8,180 nt of DNA, taken from contig NVVO01000007.1 of NCBI GenBank assembly GCA_002733385.1, forward strand, positions 34,793-42,972. Reading direction: 5' to 3'. The notes beneath the pieces are model-generated. The model ran no database searches. It had not been told where the DNA came from and worked only from the letters and a program-made list of their open reading frames with translations. The number at the start of each line of letters is the position of its first letter. The stretch's first letter is position 1. A program made the position numbers and the translations under genes. The stretch is from Robiginitomaculum sp. (GTDB taxonomy: Bacteria; Pseudomonadota; Alphaproteobacteria; Caulobacterales; Maricaulaceae). Positions 1 to 7,020 of the stretch are shown here, piece after piece.

Positions 1-1871
1 GCATTCGTATCAATCACCGTGACTTGCGCCAGAAGTTCATTCACCACTTGCATGTTTTGCGCGGAACTGAAAAAACCGACCAACGCGCCGGCGCAAGCCT
101 CGCCGACACCATCGATAGACAAAAGTTCCGCCAACGCCTCATCATCGCCGCGCGCTAGGTTTTGCACCGCTTGCAAAAATTTGTCGAAAGACAAATAATG
201 TCTGGCAATTAGGGTGGAGTTCCCGTGGCCCACATGTCTGATTCCGAAGCCGTACAGGAAACGGACAAATTCAATCTGGCGCCGTGCATTGATGGCGGCA
301 AACAGATTTGCCGCACTTTGTGCGCCCCAACCTTCCCAGGTTTCAAGTTGTATCTCTGCGTTACGGGCTTCGAGCGTGAAAATATGGGCGGGCTCCAATA
401 CCAAGGATTTTACGTAAAACGCCTCGATTTGCTTGACCCCCATGCCGTCAATATCATAGGCACGGCGCGAGACAAAATGCTTCAAACTTTCAATAGCCTG
501 CGCCGGACACTGCAAGCCGTTTACACAGCGCTTCACCACGTCCTTATTGCCTTTTTCGTCCACTTCTCTTATTGCATCCGCGCCGCATATTGGACAGGTT
601 TTTGGGAAATTAAAGGCTTGCGAGCGCACCGCCCGGTCTGCGTCCAATACCCTGAGAACTTGCGGGATCACATCCCCGGCGCGCTGGATTTCCACCTTGT
701 CACCAACCCGCACATCCAGACGTTTGATCTCGTCCTCATTATGCAGCGTGGCATTGGAGACCACCACCCCGCCGACGGTTACGGGTTTTAACCTGGCTAC
801 CGGGGTCAATGCCCCCGTGCGCCCGACCTGAATATCTATGCGCTCAATAACCGTCGTGGCTTTTTCGGCAGGGAATTTATGGGCGACGGCCCAGCGCGGG
901 GCGCGCGACACAAAACCGAGACGTTCTTGCAAATCCAAATCATTGATCTTGTACACCACCCCGTCAATATCATAACCTAGGGAGGCGCGCAGGGCTTCTA
1001 TGTTTGTGTAATGGGCAATCATTTCGTCCGCAGAATTACAGATTTTCATCAGATTATTGACGCGAAACCCCCATTGCGAAAACTTTTCCACGACGCCCAT
1101 TTGCGTGCCTGCTATAGGCGCACTGATTTCTCCCCAGGCATAAGCATAGAATTTCAGCGGACGGTTGGCGGTCACATTCGGATCTATTTGCCTGAGCGAG
1201 CCAGCCGCCGCATTGCGCGGGTTTTTATAGGGATCTTTGCCGGCATGTTCCTGGGCCGCGTTCATGGTCTCAAAATCATCATGGGCGATATAGACCTCGC
1301 CGCGTACTTCCAACACGTCCGGCCAGTCCGAACACGCCAAAGTATCAGGTACATCTTTGAGGGTGCGGATATTGGCCGTAATGTCCTCCCCGATCCGGCC
1401 GTCGCCGCGTGTGGCAGCTTTGACCAATGTGCCGTTCTCATAGCGAATGGAAGCGCTTAGTCCGTCTATTTTAGGCTCGGCAGTAAAGGCCATGGGCGTG
1501 TCCGCCTCCATGTTCAAAAACCGCCTGACCCGCGCCGCAAAGTCCCGTACATCGCCATCGTCAAAAGCATTGTCCAAAGACAACATCGGTACGGCATGGG
1601 TGATTTTGCCGAATTTTCCAGACGGCGTAGCCCCGACAGAATGACTAGGACTATCTGCGGCAACAAGTTCGGGAAATCTGGTTTCTATGGTCAAAAGACG
1701 TTTGCGAAGCAGGTCATAGTCTGCGTCACTTATGATCGGTGCATCTTCCTTATAGTACAATTCATCATTGGCCTTAATTTCCAATGTCAATATTTGCACC
1801 TCGCGCCGAGCTTGTTTTTTCGTCATTGCCGCAATGGGTGTTTCGCTGTTCTGTCGATTTTTATGGTTCAT
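1..1871 (-). CDS. ligA: NAD-dependent DNA ligase LigA, 3' end beyond the window
   Basis: Seals nicks in duplex DNA (Okazaki fragments, repair patches) using NAD+; cytoplasmic and normally essential. Translating the minus strand from the ATG at 1871 gives 623 uninterrupted codons. The N-terminal Ia region has LYYKEDAP and SDADYD (about residues 38-53). The adenylation motif AEPKIDGLSA places the nucleotide-accepting lysine at K134, followed by TRGDGRIGEDIT (154-165), NPRNAAAGSLRQ (217-228), DIDGVVYK (301-308) and WAVAHKFPAEKA (327-338). The OB fold includes VGDKVEIQRAGDVIPQV (389-405). A zinc finger has cysteines at 426, 429, 449 and 455. Helix-hairpin-helix sequence follows, including LSIDGVGEACAGAL (584-597). 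About 700 residues are usual, so the BRCT domain should lie off the left edge. The ATG at 1871 lies 4 nt after the monooxygenase stop; an in-frame ATG at 1886 would overlap that gene by 11 nt. Ribosome binding sites for both are weak, so the start is slightly uncertain. Identity is certain. Confidence 0.97.
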   Translation of the reverse strand, partial: MNHKNRQNSETPIAAMTKKQARREVQILTLEIKANDELYYKEDAPIISDADYDLLRKRLLTIETRFPELVAADSPSHSVGATPSGKFGKITHAVPMLSLDNAFDDGDVRDFAARVRRFLNMEADTPMAFTAEPKIDGLSASIRYENGTLVKAATRGDGRIGEDITANIRTLKDVPDTLACSDWPDVLEVRGEVYIAHDDFETMNAAQEHAGKDPYKNPRNAAAGSLRQIDPNVTANRPLKFYAYAWGEISAPIAGTQMGVVEKFSQWGFRVNNLMKICNSADEMIAHYTNIEALRASLGYDIDGVVYKINDLDLQERLGFVSRAPRWAVAHKFPAEKATTVIERIDIQVGRTGALTPVARLKPVTVGGVVVSNATLHNEDEIKRLDVRVGDKVEIQRAGDVIPQVLRVLDADRAVRSQAFNFPKTCPICGADAIREVDEKGNKDVVKRCVNGLQCPAQAIESLKHFVSRRAYDIDGMGVKQIEAFYVKSLVLEPAHIFTLEARNAEIQLETWEGWGAQSAANLFAAINARRQIEFVRFLYGFGIRHVGHGNSTLIARHYLSFDKFLQAVQNLARGDDEALAELLSIDGVGEACAGALVGFFSSAQNMQVVNELLAQVTVIDTN

Positions 1872-1875
1872 GCTT

Positions 1876-3006
1876 CTACAATCCATTCCCTACAACCCAT
1901 TCTGGTTGCGGCATGTCAAAGGCTAATAATTGTTGGGCAGCCTTTTTTTGAACGAGCGGTATGCGCATCAATCCTGGTAAAATAAACCGCACAAGGAAGC
2001 GCATAACCGGGCTCCTGTTCAAGATAAAATCAGTAAATCCGCGTGTCTGGGAAATGATTTTCCTGGCAATTGGCAAACGGTATTTATTATAATCACTCTC
2101 CCGGCCCTCGCATATCAGCCACGCCAACCAAGCTGCATCGGCAATCCCGGTATTCATGCCCCGTGCCCCTGCTGGCGAATGCACATGAGCGGCATCACCG
2201 GCAAGAAAAACTTGGCCATGGCTCATTTTGTCTACGTGGCGGAATGTCACCGTAAAATCTGAATGCCAGCCTACCTCCTTGATGCGTGAAGTAAATTCAG
2301 GTCGTTGCTCCACATCAGGAAATGCACCGATTAACCGTACGGAATTTCCGGATAGCGGAAGCTGCGCCGTAAACCCGCCGTCAACCAAATCAGCCTTGGC
2401 AACGGACGGATCAATTGCTTCATTGAGCGTTACATCCGCCAATGAAAATACTGTCGGCAATTTATCCCCGTTAAAAGAAATGCCAAGGCTTTTGCGCACG
2501 GCAGAGTGTACACCGTCGCACCCAACAATCCGTTTTCCCGCTATATGTTGGGTTTTCCCATCAAAAAGAACAAGTACGACCGGATATTGGCCCGTGTTAT
2601 CCAGGCCGGTTGCCTTCATATTCCATGTGGGTTTAACGCCGTATTTTGCCAGTGCTTCTAGCAAAATACGTTCGGTACGGCCTTGTGGCAAGGTCAAGAT
2701 GAACGGAAACTTGCCGCCTGCCTTTGTTAGATCAAGCGTAAACCGGAACGCGCCGTTTTGACTGACGTCCATGCGGCGAATACGAAGTCCCTCAGAAAGG
2801 AGGTGCATAGTGACCTGACTAGGTTCCAATATCGCCAAGGTCGGCGGCAAAATACCCAAAGCCCGTGATTGATGCTCGGGGCGCGGCCCTGCACTTCGGT
2901 CAAAAATCAAAACCGATTTCCCGGCCCGTGACAACTCCAGCGCGAGCGTAAGTCCGGTTGGCCCTGCACCTACAATCACACAATCAACTGGTGTTTTGGA
3001 CGCCAT
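1876..3006 (-). CDS. FAD-dependent monooxygenase of the PHBH/aromatic hydroxylase family
   Basis: A 376-residue class A flavoprotein monooxygenase, a family that uses FAD, NAD(P)H and O2 to hydroxylate or epoxidise small, often aromatic, molecules. Seen: the N-terminal FAD-binding motif VGAGPTG (residues 12-18) with an acidic residue ending strand 2 (D36), the DG motif DGVHSAVR (164-171), and the GD motif starting GDAAHVHSPAG (270-280) followed by ARGMN. This GD form resembles phenol/MhpA/PobA-type enzymes more than ubiquinone hydroxylases (usually AGQG). At PobA-like length it lacks the thioredoxin-like C-terminal domain of longer relatives such as MhpA. No signal peptide or clear membrane anchor is seen. 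A TTG at 3021 overlapping the recN stop is in frame, but AGGA lies 6 nt before the ATG at 3006, which I prefer. It sits tightly between recN and ligA, so co-transcription and translational coupling are likely. Substrate unknown; a lipid, quinone or aromatic catabolic role cannot be told apart from sequence. Confidence 0.9.
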   Translation of the reverse strand: MASKTPVDCVIVGAGPTGLTLALELSRAGKSVLIFDRSAGPRPEHQSRALGILPPTLAILEPSQVTMHLLSEGLRIRRMDVSQNGAFRFTLDLTKAGGKFPFILTLPQGRTERILLEALAKYGVKPTWNMKATGLDNTGQYPVVLVLFDGKTQHIAGKRIVGCDGVHSAVRKSLGISFNGDKLPTVFSLADVTLNEAIDPSVAKADLVDGGFTAQLPLSGNSVRLIGAFPDVEQRPEFTSRIKEVGWHSDFTVTFRHVDKMSHGQVFLAGDAAHVHSPAGARGMNTGIADAAWLAWLICEGRESDYNKYRLPIARKIISQTRGFTDFILNRSPVMRFLVRFILPGLMRIPLVQKKAAQQLLAFDMPQPEWVVGNGL

Positions 3007-3012
3007 AATTAT

Positions 3013-3016
3013 TCCT
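3013..3016 (-). promoter_or_regulatory. Shine-Dalgarno site of the monooxygenase gene
   Basis: AGGA on the minus strand, 6 nt before the ATG at 3006 and starting just after the recN TGA. It supports ATG 3006 over the in-frame TTG at 3021, which overlaps the recN stop. It also implies that ribosomes ending recN would finish almost on top of this site, consistent with coupled translation. Confidence 0.6.
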
Positions 3017-3017
3017 G

Positions 3018-4712
3018 TCAACCTGCCTTTAATAATTTACGAGCGGCGGCGCGGGCTTCGTCTGTAACCGTTTTCCCGGCCAACATGCGGGCGATTTCTT
3101 CGGTGCGGGTGTTTGCATCCAAAACCGTAACATGTGTCAAGGTTGCGCCCGCTTTGCTGGATTTGCTGATCAGGATTTGCTGGTCGGCACTGGCGGCGAC
3201 TTGCGGAGAATGGGTGACGACCAGAACCTGGGCGCTTTTTGCCAATTTAGCCAATCTGCGTCCGACCGCATCAGCAACCGCGCCGCCGACGCCTTGATCA
3301 ACTTCGTCAAAAATCATCACTTTTTGATCGCTTCCGCTCATAGCCCCGGCCAAAGCCACTTTAATGGCCAAGGCAAACCGGGCCAATTCACCGCCCGAAG
3401 CGATTTTCTCCAGCGGGCCTATGGCAGTGCCGGGGTTGGTGGACACAAGAAAACGGATCTGGTCACGGCCAAATTGGCCATCCTGGGTTTCGGTGATTTC
3501 GGAGACAAATTGCGCCTTATCCATTTTCAAAGGCGGCAATTCGGCAACAACGCTTTTGTCTAGCTTATTGGCAGCAGATTTGCGGGCCTTGGTTAAGGTG
3601 TCGGCAATCCGGTTATAGCTGGCTTGCGCTTGTCTCAATGCCCGCTCGGCCTCGGCCAGATTTTCCGAATAACCCTCAAGCGCCAGTAATTCATCGCCAA
3701 ATTTCTGGCGCAAACCCTGTAATCCGTCCACGTCCACACCGTATTTACGCGCTACCGCCCGCAGGGCAAACAAGCGCTCTTCCAATCTGTCCAACTTACC
3801 TGGCTCAAATGTAAAAACATTGGCTGCATCCGTGACCGCAATTCTCGCTTCTTCCAGTTCCAGTAAGGCTTTTTCCAAAGCCGATATAGCCGTTTTAAGA
3901 GCTGTAACAGCTGTGCTTTGTCCGCCGTCCCCGATTTTGGCGCGCACCCGTTCCAGGCCAGCCAAAGCCTGAGCTATACGGGTTTCGTAAGTCCCGTCTT
4001 GCCCCAAAGCATCACCGGCAGCGCGTAACTCCCCCAGCGCCCCCTCGGCATGTTGTAACAGCTTGCGCTCCGCCGCCAATTGTGCGTCCTCACCTGCACC
4101 GGGGGCCAAGCGGTCAAGCTCACCTATGGCATGTTCAAAAAATGCCTGGTCTTCTTCGGATTTAGCCTGGCGAGATTTTAAAACCTCTAGGTCGTCTGCA
4201 GCCGCCTTCATGGTTTCAAAGACCGCCGCGCATTTTCCAAGTAAATTATCATGGCCGCCAAATCTGTCTAACTGTCCCCGGTGCGTGGACGGATCCAGCA
4301 GACCGCGACCATCGTGTTGGCCGTGGACTTCCAACAAATTCTGACCAATTTGTGCCAGTAATTTTACGCTGACGGGCGCATCATTGATATAGGCCCGCGA
4401 GCGCCCATCGGATGTGATGGTACGGCGCAATACTATGTCTTCGTTTTGGTCATAATCTATGTCAGCGGCATCCAGCTCATCCCAAACTTTATGCGCAGAC
4501 CTGATTGAGAAACTGGCAACACATCTTGCTTTATCGGCGCCCGTGCGCACCAGTCCTTTGTCGGAGCGCGCACCTGTGGCCATGCCGAGCGCGTCAAGAA
4601 TAATAGATTTCCCTGCCCCCGTTTCCCCGGTCATGGCCGAAAGGCCTGGGCCAAGTTCAAGGTCAAGGGCTTCGATCAACACAACATTGCGAATGGAAAT
4701 TTCGCTGAGCAT
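3018..4712 (-). CDS. recN: DNA repair protein RecN (SMC-like ATPase)
   Basis: A 564-residue SMC-like ATPase acting in recombinational repair of double-strand breaks, where it associates with DNA and RecA. Length matches the family (about 550). The N-terminal half-domain starts MLSEISIRNVVLIE and has Walker A GETGAGKS (residues 29-36), then the RecN-typical LLEVHGQHDGRGLL (126-139). Residues from about 150 to 390 are rich in Ala, Leu, Glu and Arg and form the coiled-coil arms, with the central stretch near 300-345. The C-terminal half-domain has the ABC signature ASGGELAR (438-445; SGGELSR in many relatives), Walker B VMIFDEVD (465-472) and the switch histidine in VVTHSPQVAA (H501). All ATPase elements look intact. 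The gene starts 21 nt after bamD with a GGGGGA ribosome binding site 6 nt before the ATG, and its stop lies 11 nt before the monooxygenase ATG. I see no LexA-type operator in the short upstream gap, so expression probably depends on the operon. Confidence 0.97.
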   Translation of the reverse strand: MLSEISIRNVVLIEALDLELGPGLSAMTGETGAGKSIILDALGMATGARSDKGLVRTGADKARCVASFSIRSAHKVWDELDAADIDYDQNEDIVLRRTITSDGRSRAYINDAPVSVKLLAQIGQNLLEVHGQHDGRGLLDPSTHRGQLDRFGGHDNLLGKCAAVFETMKAAADDLEVLKSRQAKSEEDQAFFEHAIGELDRLAPGAGEDAQLAAERKLLQHAEGALGELRAAGDALGQDGTYETRIAQALAGLERVRAKIGDGGQSTAVTALKTAISALEKALLELEEARIAVTDAANVFTFEPGKLDRLEERLFALRAVARKYGVDVDGLQGLRQKFGDELLALEGYSENLAEAERALRQAQASYNRIADTLTKARKSAANKLDKSVVAELPPLKMDKAQFVSEITETQDGQFGRDQIRFLVSTNPGTAIGPLEKIASGGELARFALAIKVALAGAMSGSDQKVMIFDEVDQGVGGAVADAVGRRLAKLAKSAQVLVVTHSPQVAASADQQILISKSSKAGATLTHVTVLDANTRTEEIARMLAGKTVTDEARAAARKLLKAG

Positions 4713-4733
4713 TTTACGTCCCCCGACTTGCGC

Positions 4734-5645
4734 CTAGAACAAGCGCTCTTTTAACCGCCGCCAATAGCCGCGGTCCTGCTCGACATTGATCTCTTCATGT
4801 AAATCAACACCGTATTTAGAAAGCAAGGTATAACTGTCAAAATACCACTCACCGCTTGGGTAGTTATACCCCAAAACTGAACCCACATGTTTGGCTTCGA
4901 CAATAAGACCCAAAGATACATAAGCTTCCACTAACCGGTGCAAAGCTTCTTCTACCTGAGATGTGGTCTCGTATTTTTTCACAACACTCTTAAACCGGCC
5001 AATGGCGGCTAAATGTTGACCTTGGCGTAAATAATAACGGCCAACATCCATTTCCTTGCCGGCCAAATGGTCGTGGGTCAGCTCCAGTTTTAACCGGGCA
5101 TCACGGGCATAGTCGGAATCCGGGTAACGCCGGACCACTTGTTGCAAGGCCGCTTCGGCCAACACAGTCGTACCCTGGTCCCGGCCAACATCAAAGATTT
5201 GTTCGTAATGGCATATAGCGATCAAATAATAGGCATAAGGTGTCGAATCACTGCCCGGATGCAGGCTGATAAAGCGCTGCGCACCTGCAACAGCATCATC
5301 ATAATCGCCTGACTGGTAATGGGCGAATGAAGACATGAGCATAGAACGCCGTGCCCAACGAGAAAAAGGATGTTGACGTTCCACTTCGTCAAAAAACAAA
5401 ATAGCCTCGTCCCAACGCTTATTATCCATTTTTTCCAAGGCACTGGTATACAGGGTTTCCGCAGGACGCTCCACATAGGCCAGCTGGATTTTTTGATTGC
5501 GCCCAAAGGTCGAGCAACCGCTGAACATAAGCCCCACGATAAACACAGCAATTGCGGGGCGCAATATGCGTACAGAGTTAGGAATAAATTTCCCAATGTT
5601 AGAAATAAACTTCATAGTACGGCTTTCGTTCATTTGCCTGCTCAT
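4734..5645 (-). CDS. bamD: Outer membrane assembly lipoprotein BamD
   Basis: Lipoprotein of the BAM complex, anchored in the inner leaflet of the outer membrane, where it works with BamA to fold beta-barrel proteins; older alphaproteobacterial annotations call it ComL. The 303-residue product has a long N-terminal segment with a hydrophobic stretch (about residues 29-41) and a lipobox-like FSGC placing the lipidated cysteine at C44. TPR-type helices then fill the protein: LYTSALEKMDNKRWDEAILF, HPFSRWARRSML, ISLHPGSDSTPYAYYLIA, then RYPDSDYARDARLKLE and the YYLRQGQHLAAIGRF repeat. These are BamD family landmarks. Three in-frame ATGs (5645, 5633, 5615) could start it, giving 43, 39 or 33 residues before the cysteine; GGA lies 8 nt before the first. 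The shortest would be the most ordinary signal-peptide length, so the start is uncertain. The gene follows lpxC by 72 nt and precedes recN by 21 nt. Confidence 0.95.
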   Translation of the reverse strand: MSRQMNESRTMKFISNIGKFIPNSVRILRPAIAVFIVGLMFSGCSTFGRNQKIQLAYVERPAETLYTSALEKMDNKRWDEAILFFDEVERQHPFSRWARRSMLMSSFAHYQSGDYDDAVAGAQRFISLHPGSDSTPYAYYLIAICHYEQIFDVGRDQGTTVLAEAALQQVVRRYPDSDYARDARLKLELTHDHLAGKEMDVGRYYLRQGQHLAAIGRFKSVVKKYETTSQVEEALHRLVEAYVSLGLIVEAKHVGSVLGYNYPSGEWYFDSYTLLSKYGVDLHEEINVEQDRGYWRRLKERLF

Positions 5646-5717
5646 TTACGCATTCCGACTCGCAGATTACACGCAATAGGTCAAACAAAATAGCATTAAG
5701 ATTACGAAAGACAGCTC
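5646..5717 (-). promoter_or_regulatory. 72-nt lpxC-bamD spacer with one GANTC site
   Basis: The gap between lpxC and bamD holds one GANTC sequence (GACTC on the plus strand, 5657-5661), the recognition sequence of the alphaproteobacterial cell-cycle methyltransferase CcrM, 12 nt before the first bamD ATG. I find no convincing promoter: a TTGACC hexamer occurs in the gap but has no good -10 at the right distance. No terminator hairpin is evident, so bamD is probably read from lpxC. A single GANTC may be chance. Confidence 0.25.
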
Positions 5718-6698
5718 TTACAAGGGTGATACCGTCTCTTCAAGCCCAGAAACACCTTCCAGCCCAGAAACACTTTCCAACTTAGTCTTGGGCATTTTTT
5801 GCGCGGTTGCAAGATGGGTGAATTTCCAAGCCTTCGAGTCGGCAAACAGGGCCAGCAATAATTGATGGTTAAGAGCATGGCCGCCGCGAATGGTGGTAAC
5901 ACGCCCGAGTAGCGGCCCGCCAATATACATATCTCCCAATAAATCCAATGCTTTATGGCGAACAAATTCGTCAGCAAACCGCAAGCCGCCGGGATTTAAA
6001 ACCTTGCTGCCATCAACAACGATCGCGTTGTCATAAGAACCACCGAGGCTAAGTCCGGCTTCGCGCAGCGCAACAACCTCGTGGGCGCGGGCAAATGTCC
6101 TAGCAGACGCCATACGCTCCCTAAAGGTTTTTACATCTGGTTCTATTTCAATGCGTTGCAGACCAATAGCCGCTTCGGTAAAATTAATGGTCACATCCAG
6201 ATATAAGCAAGAATATGGATCAATTCGGGCATAGGCATCACCGATTTGGACCTCTACAGGCTTCAAAACCTTGATGTAGCGCCTAGGTTCTGGTTGAGAT
6301 ACAATCCCTGCTTGCTCGATCAATCTTAAAAATGGCTCCGCGCTTCCGTCCAACGCAGGAAGTTCAGGCCCGTCAATTTCGATAGTAAGATTATCAATAC
6401 CAACGGCAGAAAAAGCCGCCATCAAATGTTCTATTGTGGAGACCTGTATACCAGCCATATTGCTGATCGTCGTGCAACGTTTTACATCAGTGACCGCATC
6501 AGCACGCACGGCAATATGGTTTTCAATACAACTCACATCTACCCGGACAAAGACAATACCAGTGTTAACGGGTGCGGGCTTGAGGACAAGACGGACATTT
6601 TGCCCGCCGTGCAAAGAAACACCCTCGCATTCTATCGACCTGCTTAATGTCGCTTGTCTTTGTACGGGAATAACTGACACATCAATTGTCATAAGCAT
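5718..6698 (-). CDS. lpxC: UDP-3-O-acyl-N-acetylglucosamine deacetylase LpxC
   Basis: Zinc metalloenzyme that removes the N-acetyl group from UDP-3-O-acyl-GlcNAc, the committed step of lipid A synthesis, in the cytoplasm. The 326 residues begin with the classic pattern TLSRSIECEGVSLHGG (residues 17-32). The zinc site is visible: H91 in STIEHLMAAF with the catalytic E90 before it, and H248 and D252 in DEFVRHKALDLLGD. The catalytic histidine H274 lies in RGGHALNH, and SARTF (198-202) carries the acyl-groove phenylalanine. All expected catalytic residues are present. E. coli LpxC is about 305 residues; the excess is a C-terminal tail with the repeat VSGLEGVSGLE (310-320). That tail differs from the nonpolar E. 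coli tail used for FtsH-dependent turnover, so control of stability may differ here. AGGAG lies 4 nt before the ATG at 6698 and 10 nt before a second in-frame ATG at 6692, so either may start the protein. Confidence 0.98.
   Translation of the reverse strand: MLMTIDVSVIPVQRQATLSRSIECEGVSLHGGQNVRLVLKPAPVNTGIVFVRVDVSCIENHIAVRADAVTDVKRCTTISNMAGIQVSTIEHLMAAFSAVGIDNLTIEIDGPELPALDGSAEPFLRLIEQAGIVSQPEPRRYIKVLKPVEVQIGDAYARIDPYSCLYLDVTINFTEAAIGLQRIEIEPDVKTFRERMASARTFARAHEVVALREAGLSLGGSYDNAIVVDGSKVLNPGGLRFADEFVRHKALDLLGDMYIGGPLLGRVTTIRGGHALNHQLLLALFADSKAWKFTHLATAQKMPKTKLESVSGLEGVSGLEETVSPL
5743..5778 (-). repeat. 18-bp tandem duplication in the 3' end of lpxC
   Basis: Two adjacent 18-bp units (5743-5760 and 5761-5778) differ at one base (5756 against 5774). 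Being a multiple of three, the duplication keeps the frame and gives VSGLE-G-VSGLE in the tail of LpxC, outside the catalytic core. Near identity suggests a fairly recent slippage event. Confidence 0.9.
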
Positions 6699-6702
6699 AG
6701 AA

Positions 6703-6707
6703 CTCCT
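6703..6707 (-). promoter_or_regulatory. lpxC: Shine-Dalgarno site of lpxC
   Basis: AGGAG on the minus strand, the strongest ribosome binding site in the window. It is 4 nt before the ATG at 6698 and 10 nt before the ATG at 6692. The first spacing is slightly short and the second slightly long, so it does not decide between these starts, but it rules out starts further upstream. Confidence 0.75.
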
Positions 6708-6780
6708 GGTACAAGGAAGTCTATGGCTATAAGAAAACGTATTGGCATGGGTAAGCGCTCATTTTTCAATTTATTTTATG

Positions 6781-6786
6781 ACTATA
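6781..6786 (-). promoter_or_regulatory. Possible -10 element upstream of lpxC
   Basis: Minus-strand GCTATAGT contains TATAGT (5 of 6 against TATAAT) and also resembles the alphaproteobacterial -10 pattern GCTANAWC. It lies about 83 nt before the lpxC ATG. No good -35 hexamer is seen 16-18 nt upstream, so this is only a candidate. Confidence 0.25.
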
Positions 6787-6856
6787 GCGCAACAAAACCG
6801 ACCGAGAAACTAAAACCCTGTTACAGAATGTTTCAGTATGTGAACGGATTTTAATG

Positions 6857-6882
6857 TTAATACTTACAAAGGTTTAATACTT
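6857..6882. repeat. Pair of 9-bp direct repeats with 17-bp period
   Basis: TTAATACTT occurs at 6857-6865 and 6874-6882 on the plus strand (AAGTATTAA on the coding strand). The 17-bp offset is not close to an integral number of helical turns. In so AT-rich a region it may be chance; if real it could be a regulator binding site upstream of lpxC. Confidence 0.35.
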
Positions 6883-6998
6883 CCAATACGCTTTTAAGGA
6901 AACCTAAAACACACCTTATCTAAGCTGCTAAATTGTCCAATCAATCAGGACCACCTCATACATAGACAGACAAGCGAGTTTAAATGAATGCTAAGTTA

Positions 6999-7020
6999 TT
7001 ATTGGCAAGTTATTGGCAAT
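6999..7020. repeat. 11-bp tandem direct repeat just after ftsZ
   Basis: TTATTGGCAAG (6999-7009) is followed immediately by TTATTGGCAAT (7010-7020), identical at 10 of 11 positions and ending 2 nt from the ftsZ stop codon. It forms no hairpin with itself, since both copies point the same way. An 11-bp period places the copies on the same DNA face, but no known site is recognised. Confidence 0.6.

Noticed and set aside
225..791. A 188-codon plus-strand ORF, and another at 1011-1460
   Set aside because: Both lie entirely opposite ligA, whose minus-strand translation is continuous and carries all family motifs. The plus-strand products resemble no family and are antisense shadows.
1..1871. Frameshift or pseudogene status for ligA
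   Set aside because: Reading from the ATG at 1871 gives 623 codons without a stop, with all catalytic motifs in one frame; it is only cut by the window edge.
2228..2761. A 177-codon plus-strand ORF
   Set aside because: It is antisense to the monooxygenase gene, has no recognisable domain, and has no supporting context such as a plus-strand neighbour.
3007..3021. TTG start for the monooxygenase overlapping the recN stop
   Set aside because: The ATG at 3006 has AGGA 6 nt upstream and begins directly before the FAD-binding strand; the five extra residues add nothing recognisable.
5222..5596. A 124-codon minus-strand ORF within bamD
   Set aside because: It is an alternative frame of bamD; the BamD frame has the lipobox-like cysteine and TPR motifs, so the other frame is incidental.
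6851..6882. CtrA binding site (TTAA-N7-TTAA) in the ftsZ-lpxC spacer
   Set aside because: Three TTAA tetramers occur here, but the spacings are 2 and 13 nt, not 7, so the consensus is not met.
6938..6954. Hairpin terminator after ftsZ
   Set aside because: Only a 4-bp stem (GTCC/GGAC) around a 9-nt loop is present and no T run follows on the minus strand.
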